Assembly: GCA_001599595.1 (NCBI GenBank)
Contig: BCHH01000006.1
Coordinates: forward strand, 1,746,192 to 1,810,191
Reading direction: 5' to 3'
Length of the DNA: 64,000 nt
Origin: Beverwykella pulmonaria
Taxonomy: Eukaryota > Ascomycota > Dothideomycetes > Pleosporales > Melanommataceae
Made by a program: the position numbers and the translations under genes. The first letter of the stretch is position 1. Each line of letters starts with the position of its first letter. This document shows positions 56,690-64,000 of the stretch, piece by piece. The notes under the pieces were generated by a model. The model was not told the origin of the DNA, did not search any database, and was given only the letters and a program-made list of their open reading frames with translations.

Positions 56690-57380
56690 TCTGCTTCATC
56701 ACTTGCTGTGTCTTGGCTAACGGTCTGTAGACGTCCTGTGTTTATCGCGAACTGGATTGTGGCTCGCACCACCTCAATGTCTGGCTTCCATCACTCCATC
56801 GGCCCGTCAATGCTTTCCCCTCCTTCCTGCTGGCTTAAGAAACCTCCTAGTGCGTACAATAGGTCCCCAAATCGCTCCCCATGCAGCTGTCAAAGCTTCA
56901 ACCTCTGCTCTTCCCACTTCTTGCAGCAGAATAGAAAGTGCGGGATAGATTTAATCAAGCCGCACTCACATGCCGCTGTTTCTAACGCCTTAATCTTGTA
57001 AAGATATATTTTAAGACTTGTCTTGCTTGTCTGGAGCTGCGAAAGGATCGCAGCCTCAGTGCTGTTCAGTTGCTGGTACAGTCCAGCTGCCTTGCCTAGG
57101 TGGAGCGCTGCGTCAATCTTCCTCGTGAATTTGCCCACATCTAGCCGTCCTGCCAGAAGCGGTCCAGTTGTGATCTCTGCCTTCTTCAGTGCTTGCTTCA
57201 CTAGATACCACGGGTAGCCGTTTCGCTGCGGCGGCTCCTCGCTCTCTGTTCTTGTCACGTTTTTGGCAAATTGGTTGGCCTTTTCGTTCCCCTCGATCCC
57301 TGAGTGACTAGGGACTCAATACAACGTGGTGATTTTCTCCTGTTACTGTAAAGTATCATGCTTACACAGCTTGACCCGTT
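56690..57380 (-). mobile_element. Degenerate non-LTR retrotransposon (LINE) fragment: RNase H and ORF tail
   Basis: Read on the minus strand, the order is VPSHSGIEGNEKANQFAK (RNase H domain end, about 57250-57310), then QALKKAEITTGPLLAGRLDV, a conserved Cys/His tail CECGLIKSIPHFLFCCKKW (about 56910-56975), ALGGFLSQQEGGESIDGP, then WKPDIEVVRATIQFAINTGRL (about 56730-56790). This is the characteristic C-terminal end of fungal Tad1-type LINE ORF2 proteins. Stops interrupt it: TGA before VPSHSG where TGG (W) is expected, TGA before WKPDIE, and others. G-to-A changes of this kind fit RIP. No reverse transcriptase domain remains in the window. Confidence 0.8.
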
Positions 57381-58694
57381 CCGCATGTACACTAGCTTCA
57401 TATTTTATAAAATAATAGCAGCGCTAGAATCTAATCTTTAAATTGTCCACTCGCCACTAGTTCACACCTTTGACTAAATATTCCGTATTAGGATGATAAG
57501 GGCCAAGAATCTGCTTCTGTAGCTCCAAGCACTTTTCCATTAATAAGATAGCATAGTTATTCTAGGTTTAGGACTTTCAACGTATGTGCTAGATTGGTTA
57601 TGCTGGTCAGCGTGGAAGGATGTTTCTCCCTAAGCACTGTGATGACGAGCACGGTCTTCACCATCGTGGATGCGCAAGGCAAATGAAGGGATAAGTAGGC
57701 TCTATTTCAAGTACACTAAGATAGAGCGAGAAGAGGTTCTCAGGGAGAACGATCCTATATACAGAAGAGTATGGTCCGGGCGCAGCCTGACCGAGCATGT
57801 CCTGACAGTGTGGCATGGCGTGACGCGCGCACGTCGCCCGACGTGATCGAGCTGAGCGTGCGTGGTGGAGCTGAAGGTACGCCACCGCCTCATCTGACTC
57901 GTGTTCATGTGATGTGTGGTCGAGCTGCCGAGCAGCACCGTCACAAAAATACTGTTTGCTACAGTATCCCTTAACACTGTCTGCCACTGTGCAACACAGT
58001 ATAAGTAACTCCCCCCCATACATAGATAGATCCTTATCGAATTAATTACTGTCCAACCAGCACTCAGCGCTATCTTTGGCCGGCTCCTTACACACACTAA
58101 AGCTAGCAACTAAAATAATAATCTCAAGGTTCTACAAGCGTGATCTAATTAGATTGAGCGACAGATTGCAGCAAATTTTGCAGTCTCCTAAAATATGCTC
58201 TGAGACTAGTACGCTAGCAGTGGAGTTGCGGAACGATGCTATGGTGGTTTTGATCTGCTCCTGGTTTTGCATAGTGCTTGAGCATCTTGTGCGTGTAGAC
58301 ACCTACTACTTAATTATTGGCAAAATAGATTTTCGCATGTACCACCTGAGGGTCGGCACGGTTTGTTTTAGTTATTGCGCCTACATCTATGAAGCACCTA
58401 TCAAGAAGTGAGACGCTTGCAGTAGAAATTGCAACAGATTCCGGGACGTCATCGCGCGGCCGCTGCTATGTCCTCGTAACTTCTACGCTTGCCTATCATT
58501 TACTTGATGCGTTCCTTCTTTGCTTTTAATTTTCAGATTTCCACCCGAAACTCTGTTTATTACGCTGTCTACAGACCTATTGGCAAGGAACGCGTTAGCA
58601 GCCCGTTCATGGGTGCCTCTTGTATATAAGGCAGGTATTGACCCTTTCCCTTCATCTTATTTCTCAAGTCTTCCCACTGCACACACGCTATAAA
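57381..58694. other. Repeat-like region without gene
   Basis: 1.3 kb, the upstream side of the LINE relic and the promoter of the secreted-protein gene. Minus strand 57660-58020 has the look of an LTR (runs such as CGCTCTATCTTAGTGTACTTG near its end and a GGGGGGAG purine tract at 58010-58018), but I could not fix ends or a second copy. Short frames here are not supported as genes. A TATA-like TGTATATAAG lies at 58620-58629, before the next gene. Confidence 0.4.
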
Positions 58695-59420
58695 ATGACT
58701 CTAGGCAGTTTTCTCACTACCGCCCTGCTCTTTGCCTCCCAAACCTCCGCGCTTGTCGGTATATCCTGGACCATTCGCGGCGCTCCCCTCTCTGGTCTCT
58801 TGAGCATCACTTTCCCAATTTCCATGCCCGACTCCCCACACATCTCCGGCTATTTCTACGCCCAACAATTTGGCTTCCACGGCGCTTCAGATATCGGCTA
58901 TACCGGCCTCCAACCACGTGAAGACCGCAACTCTCAACCAATTATCCACGCAGTCTTTTCAGCCTTCGTCGCAGGGAGCACTTCAAACGACCCAAACTGT
59001 CACGCCAATGCCGATGGTGGCCCAGGAGTAAGCTGTGCAGTAGAAGTACAGCAATCTTACCAGGACAAATATGTCTTGCATGTCCAAAATACGGGTGGCA
59101 CTACCTGGACAGGCACACTGCGGAATCAAAACACTGGTTCAAAGACGCGCATAGGAACATACACTCTACCTGCCGGAGTTGGCGGACTCAAAAGCACACA
59201 GACCGGTTTTATAGAGTATTATCCTTGGAACAGTGGTCCTTCGTCACAATGTAGCAGTCTGCCATACGGGTCCGTGACTTTCGGAGCACCGACAACGACT
59301 TCTTTTGGTGCGTATGGGGTTCTAAGTAATGCGTATGAGTACGGTGATTGTGTTGGCCAAGTCGGATTTAAAACCGCCTCGACAATCTCTGGTGGCGTAC
59401 ACGTCAATGTTGGCTTTTAG
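58695..59420 (+). CDS. Secreted DUF3472-like protein
   Basis: A single 241-residue frame from ATG 58695. An upstream in-frame TTG at 58620 is not needed, because 58695 starts at a clear signal peptide (MTLGSFLTTALLFASQTSA). The mature part shows YTGLQPREDRN, IIHAVFSAFVAGST, DPNCHANADGGPGVSC, VQNTGGTTWTGT, IGTYTLPAGVGGL, GFIEYYPWNSG and CSSLPYGSVTFGAP, which match the DUF3472 family of secreted bacterial and fungal proteins of unknown function. The frame is intact even though both flanks are transposon relics, and a TATA-like box lies 66 bp upstream. It could be an apoplastic or defence-type protein, which is inference. Confidence 0.82.
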   Translation: MTLGSFLTTALLFASQTSALVGISWTIRGAPLSGLLSITFPISMPDSPHISGYFYAQQFGFHGASDIGYTGLQPREDRNSQPIIHAVFSAFVAGSTSNDPNCHANADGGPGVSCAVEVQQSYQDKYVLHVQNTGGTTWTGTLRNQNTGSKTRIGTYTLPAGVGGLKSTQTGFIEYYPWNSGPSSQCSSLPYGSVTFGAPTTTSFGAYGVLSNAYEYGDCVGQVGFKTASTISGGVHVNVGF

Positions 59421-59601
59421 AGACGTATCAATAAGCAAATTCCTTCCTGCGCAAACATCTCTCTCGTCTTTACCATCTTTCCCTTTTTTCTACTGTGCAT
59501 GTCGGGTGAGTGCAAATCTGGTTGTTGGGGGTTGACTGAGCCTGTCACGAGTTAGGCATCTCGAAGGAAAGGACTTGATTCGTGCATCTGTACCTTGTCT
59601 C

Positions 59602-59899
59602 TCAGTGCTGGTGACGGCTGAACTCTCCTTCTGCCACTTCTCCAACTTTAATTGAGGAAAATATGTTTACATGCTGAGGTCTGAAAACCTTATTTTTAAG
59701 TTGAAGGCATTTGTCCAAAGGAAGAAAAACTTTTCTATCGTAGCCTTGGGCCTTGAAAGTGAACGCTTGATAGTTTATGCTAGTCAGTGTGTTTGGATCC
59801 TCGTCTACAATCACCCTCTTTCTTGTTTATATCACTTGCACGTCTAGTTCTTTGGCCTCCTTCCACCGTCCTTGGTTGCTGTATGTCAATGCCACTTCT
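59602..59899 (-). pseudogene. TPR relic of a fungal NOD-like receptor (STAND/NB-ARC-TPR type)
   Basis: On the minus strand, a frame reads LTYSNQGRWKEAKELDVQV, stop, TRKRVIVDEDPNTLTSINYQ, AFTFKAQGYDRKVFLPLDK, CLQLKNKVFRPQHVNIFSS. This is the repeat pattern of the kinesin-light-chain-like TPRs (YxxQGRWxEAExLxVQVMETRKRVLGxDHPxTLTSxxNLA) that end many fungal NLR-like proteins. The expected Met-Glu at the repeat joint has become ATA-TAA. No NB-ARC/NACHT part is present in the window, so this is a decayed C-terminal remnant. Confidence 0.72.
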
Positions 59900-60046
59900 T
59901 AGCATAAGAAACAGCCTAAAAGTGCTAGATATGCGCTAATTACTACTCTAGTTAGACATCTGTGTTTAGAGAGAGAAAGGCAGTTGGACAGGACTATAGA
60001 AACTTGTTGCCTAAAGATAGCTAATAGAACAACACTATCCCTAACT

Positions 60047-60996
60047 TGTAAGGCTGGTACCGGGCCTGTACGGAGGCAGTATGGCTGTGATGTCATGTGA
60101 TGTAGCCTATTAGTGTTCCCCCGCTGCCAATGTGGCTCGTCTCTCTTACAATACACTCCTATCTACCTCCAACCCTACTCTCAACCCTATTTAGTGCGAG
60201 ACAACCCACCCGCCTTACACAGAGGTAATATAGTTATCCTTAATTAACAGCATAGTTACGCAAAGGTTGATAGTGGTGGATAAAGGCGGAGTAGTGTCTG
60301 TTGCGCCAGATAGCCTTTGTTAGTACTAGACTGCGCTAGAATAGGCCAGCCTGTACTTACCCTAATTTTGTTAGAAGGCTAAGTTGAAGGTTGAAGTGGT
60401 TGTTAGAGGAAGGAAGGACAGTGGCAGGAAGAGGTATATATATACCCAGCCTGGCTAATGGGAGATTGGATAGTGACTCACGATTGTCTCTTGTTTTCGT
60501 CACCTCTTTCACCTCTCTCACTGTGTTGGTTTCTTTCACCTTCACCAAGGAAAGTTGTTAGTACGGGGTGGGCTAGAGTGGCTTACGTTGGAACAATTGT
60601 CCCTGATTCTTCCCGAAGGACCGTGTGACAGTTGGGATTACTGTTGGAGAGCATAAAAGGACCTGAAAGTGAACAGGATGAGTGGTGGTAGATTGGTTGG
60701 AGTGCTGATACGTCATAAAGGAATGGAGCTGGACAATATTGTCTTTGTTTTCCTCACGGGACGTTCGGATTGTGAAGGGGGATACTGTAAGGCCGGGTTT
60801 GCCTGTACATGTTGTAAGGCTGGTACCGGGCCTGTACAGAGGCAGTATGGCTGTGATGTCATGTGATTTAGCCTATTAGTGTTCCCCCGCTGCCAATGTG
60901 GCTTGGCAGCGATTCGTCTCTCTTACAATACACTCCTATCTACCTCCAACCCTACTCTCAACCATATTTAGTGCGAGACAACCCACCCGCCTTACA
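60047..60996. mobile_element. Pair of TG..CA direct repeats (mini-LTR/TRIM-like element)
   Basis: Repeat copies at 60047-60219 (173 bp) and 60813-60996 (184 bp) start TGTAAGGCTGGTACCGGG and end CCACCCGCCTTACA, so they have inverted TGTAAGG/CCTTACA tips as LTRs do. They differ by three substitutions and one 11-bp indel (TGGCAGCGATT present only in the second). The 593-bp interior has no coding capacity of note and repeats the LTR start partially at 60786. No 5-bp target duplication is visible. A terminal-repeat retrotransposon in miniature fits best; two copies of a small element side by side is the alternative. Confidence 0.7.
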
Positions 60997-61425
60997 GTCT
61001 TGTTAGGGTTCTTATGCACGCAGGTGAGCTAATCTAGAATAGTATTGTAGTTCTATACACCCTGTTCTTTAGCTTTGGCTAGCTATAGCAGTACTATAGC
61101 CTAAATAGTTGTCTCTAGGTTGCCATACATATAGTAGAAACGTCTGAAGTTTTTCCAAGAAGAGCTGATGAGGACGATACCAACTTCGAGGCGTACTCAG
61201 ACTGAAGGGATCGACGTGTCTAACTCCTTGCGTTTTATACCCACGGCGTCCTTTTTGAACTCGATCTTAGGGAGGGAAGGCGCATCAGTACCCAGTGTTT
61301 CAGAAATCTGCTTATCATCAGCATCTATCTCCCATAAAGTTAAAAAGTAGACATCTTACTTGTTCGTTCAAAACCCATGTGTCAATACTGGTCCTTGATC
61401 CTCCACATCCACCTCATCAATCATA
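60997..61425. other. Spacer between repeat elements
   Basis: 429 bp. TA-rich in 61020-61140. Short frames only (60 codons at 61168). Nothing is supported. Confidence 0.4.
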
Positions 61426-61708
61426 CCAACGGGGTGTCGATGAGTTTTGAGTCACGTGTCGGAACACCAAATATCAGCCGAACTGCATATTTTGGTGAGC
61501 ACCTAGCCCAACACGACATATTACTTAATCATATATAGTTTAAATAGGACAAGTTGAAGTTCTTAGCGTGGTGTTGTAGTTACGCAAAAATTATGACAAT
61601 TTTAAGCTCATGCCTTAAAATTGTTGTTTCCATTGTGACGCCTGCAGAGTCTAGCTAGCCGAGCACGGGCCAAATCATGTGACTCAAAACTCATCGACAC
61701 CCCGTTGG
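61426..61708. mobile_element. MITE with 33-bp terminal inverted repeats and TA target duplication
   Basis: The left end CCAACGGGGTGTCGATGAGT...CACGTG matches the inverted right end (61676-61708) at 32 of 33 positions. Both ends are flanked by TA (61424-61425 and 61709-61710), the duplication made by Tc1/mariner-type transposases. The 283-bp element has no coding capacity. Inside it, 61597-61625 is a perfect 11-bp palindrome arm pair (ACAATTTTAAG / CTTAAAATTGT) around CTCATGC. Confidence 0.88.
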
Positions 61709-62121
61709 TACTACGTGAAAACCCGCACCTCTTATCAAACCTAGCAACAACTGAGCACTAGATATCTAGAAAACATGCAAGTGAGTCCAGTAGAGGGAGG
61801 CCATGCGCTATCAACAAGAAGAATATATATTGTTGTATATCTAACAAAGAAAAGGGGTCGTGGGATCGCCATGCATGCTATACCAAGTTCGCCAAAATGT
61901 AGAAAGGAAACATAAAATCCGGTAAACGTGAAACATGAAACGTAGAGCATCTCGTGGGTATACCACACCAAAACAAAAACAGAACAAAACAAATCGTCAA
62001 CTCACCGGACATCGAACCATCGAACCATCAAAGCGTGAACCAGTCATACCATCCAGCATGAAACCATCAAGCGTCAAACCATCAAAGCATCCCCGCAAAA
62101 CTATGACCATCATCATGACCA
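61709..62121. other. Spacer with degenerate CCATC-type repeat
   Basis: 413 bp before the stop of the septin-type gene. From 62005 to 62115 the + strand contains many near-copies of (A)ACCATC(AAAGC), a degenerate short tandem repeat. No gene is supported. Confidence 0.5.
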
Positions 62122-64000
62122 TCACTCCCCACCAGTTAGCCACTGCCACACGCCCCCCTGCGGTAACACGCTCACAACCCCACACGCCTTTGCAACCGCC
62201 ACGACCACGGCTCCCAGCACACTCACCCCCCCTAATACCTTGACCAACACAACACCCCTCCTCCTAACCTCATCACCAAATTCACAAAGTCCCAACGGAT
62301 CCCTCCCATCCAACCGTCCCTCGCCATATCTCTGGCCCCTCCCCTTATCCTTCTCGCTCCTCCTCACGACAGCCCAGTCCGCCCTCGCGGCCCCTGGACT
62401 CCCTAGCAGCCCGATGTTCCCTTCAAGAACTTCCTCGCTGACACGCTCGAGGAGCCATTTCGCACGCTCGGATTTCTGGAGGGCGGCAAAGCGCTCGCGC
62501 TCGTTACGGAGACTGCGTTGGAGATCGGTCGCCCATTTTGCGAGGCGCACTTCTGCGAGGCGTTCTTCGCCGCGAGTGTAGGTGTTGTAGCGGGCGAGGG
62601 AGAAATCTGTAGGTGGTTCGAGGGGCTCCGTGAGCGGGTTAGATAGCGAGGGGGAGGATGCGGGAAAGGGGGATTGGACGTTTGAATTGGGGTTGGAGTA
62701 GAAGGGGGATGTAGAATGAGGAACGAGGACCCCTGAGGGAGATGCGGCGGAGAAGATGGACGATGCTCCGGACTCTGAGGACGATCTTTGCTTGTACGGA
62801 ATATCAGCCTGAGTAGATCCACTCAACCCGGTAGAAGGACTGGAAATGGTACTGCGATTGACGGGTCGCAGCGCCATTCTGGCTTGCGCGAGGGAATCCT
62901 GTGGCCATTTCGTTCGATGCCGCCATGAGAGGAACTTCTTCCCAGCTGAATGCCTCAACCAGGCGATGTTCTCGGGCTCAAAAACCTGGCTAACCAGAGC
63001 ACCGAGCTCGGAAGGAAGAAGCGGTTGCATATAGTCCGGTGACATAAGAAGCGATGCGTCCATAGTGTCCGTATCCGGTCCAGGAGTTGAAGATATTGCG
63101 AAGGGGTATGTTGGTGAAGGATGTGGGTATTGTGTCAATTCTGCAGTGTTGGTGAAACTAGTCGAAGGAGATGTCGAGACAGATAGCCCTTGAACAGCCA
63201 TCAGGGCATCATCGAGACCTTTTCCAAACAAGAAAGGCTTGATCGAAGTGGTTTGTAGTCGTGCCAGGATAGACGTCTTCACTGCTGCAATCTCAGATGG
63301 CGAAAGCGTATCTGCTTTGGCGATGACAGGAATGACGTTAGTGAGATTAGAAAGCCGCTGCATGAATTCCACGTCTTTGGAGATGTCGTGACCTATTTTC
63401 AACGTTAGTGAACGTACGTATGCTTCCTTTTAGACCATGACTGACTTGGAGGGAGCAAATAAAAGACGACATCCACTTGCACGCCGCCGTTTCCACTGAC
63501 AACTCCTATCAGGTCGCTATCCTCCATCGATGTTACTGAAGAGGTCTGAAGTAGCAGGTCCTCTACATATTCCAAAACCAGGTTCATGTCGTCCACACCT
63601 GCAGCACCTTTTCCAAATCCAGGTGTATCAACGAAGCAAAGATTTCTCTCCAACACAGCGTCGCTCGAGCTTTTTCGTCTTCGGAGCGCCCGGCTTGCTT
63701 CGAGGTCGGTCCACCAAGGAGGATACGGCTTGGTACTTGCGTTGATCTCCATTATTCTTTTCGTTCTCGTGCCATCTGTCCTCCGCTTAAGGGCTTTCGA
63801 CTTCGGGGGTGAAGATTGTGGGAAGGATTTGGTTGGAGATAAGGGGTCTACGTGAACAATGTCGTCGCATAGCTGGACTATGGAGCGAATGAGCGAGGTC
63901 TTTCCAATACCTAGGTGGAAGTTAGCATTTCCAAACCAGTTTCTTTAGCCTGGATATTGGGCAGAAGACTGACCCGATTCTCCAACAATGAGGATCTTCA
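62122..64000 (-). CDS. Septin-type GTPase with C-terminal membrane segment, 5' end cut
   Basis: Exons (minus): 63974-64000 (cut by the edge), 63446-63910, 62122-63392. The frame gives KILIVGESG-IGKTSLIRS, a P-loop (GxxGxGKT/S) split by an intron, then LCFVDTPGFGKG (G3, DxxG), VVFYLLPPS-HDISKDVEFM, and LTNVIPVIAKADTL (G4 AKAD), all in the order of septin-type G domains. The rest is long and unlike a classical septin: a Ser/Pro-rich linker (about residues 220-400 of the visible part), a coiled segment LARYNTYTRGEERLAEVRLA...RNERERFAALQKSERAKWLLE, and a hydrophobic C-terminal helix (VVLVKVLGGVSVLGAVVVAVA). A filamentous-fungal septin-domain protein anchored to a membrane is likely. Function unknown. 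Confidence 0.85.

Noticed and set aside
57702..58109. 135-codon minus frame near the LINE relic
   Set aside because: No domain pattern. It lies in LTR-looking repeat DNA whose ends I could not establish.

Overview
The window is nuclear DNA of a filamentous ascomycete (Pezizomycotina; I would guess Dothideomycetes, but the sequence does not prove the class). The reasons are short GT..AG introns of about 47-150 nt with CTAAC/CTGAC-like branch points, and gene families typical of such fungi: AA9 LPMO, GH105, CAP10-like GT90, DUF2457, DUF6536, Sec2, Rtc5, Mix17 and an ATP sulfurylase with an APS-kinase-like tail. All exon limits were read by eye from reading frame, splice signals and family knowledge.

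Layout. 0-5 kb: the end of a secreted AA9 LPMO gene, then a divergent pair of an intracellular GH105 hydrolase and an MFS (Dal5/ACS-type) transporter, separated by 1 kb with several CreA-like boxes; this looks like a pectin-fragment uptake and hydrolysis module. 5.7-7.3 kb: a secreted, lysine-rich repeat protein built from 204-bp exon+intron units with Kex2-type KKR sites. The repeat array is broken by a 380-bp run of N. 9-28 kb: a sparser stretch with a small secreted/membrane protein, a CAP10-like glycosyltransferase, a DUF2457 protein, an HSL-type esterase, a cysteine-rich single-pass membrane protein and a DUF6536 membrane protein with an apparent frameshift.

28-55.6 kb is a dense housekeeping block: Rtc5 (TLDc), PDCD5 (with an 11-nt microexon), Sec2 Rab-GEF, Lrp1/Rrp47, a ketopantoate-reductase-like protein, Mix17 (CHCH), an Arb2-domain protein, mitochondrial uS14 (Mrp2), a UFL1-like protein, PAPS reductase (MET16) and ATP sulfurylase (MET3) side by side, a small frame-broken hypothetical gene, a SET-domain methyltransferase, and COQ4. 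MET16 and MET3 act in the same pathway (sulfate activation and reduction) and MET16 has three near-consensus CYS3/MetR-type boxes upstream.

55.6-62 kb is an accessory island: a degenerate LINE (RNase H and tail of the ORF), a TPR relic of a fungal NOD-like receptor, a pair of 173/184-bp TG..CA direct repeats, a 283-bp TA-flanked MITE with 33-bp inverted ends, and one intact gene for a secreted DUF3472-like protein. 62.1-64 kb carries a septin-type GTPase with a C-terminal membrane segment, cut by the window edge.

No rRNA, confident tRNA, CRISPR or clustered secondary-metabolism genes were seen. The least ordinary items are the repeat-exon secreted protein at 5.8-7.3 kb, the fungal UFL1 homologue, and the MET16-MET3 pair.
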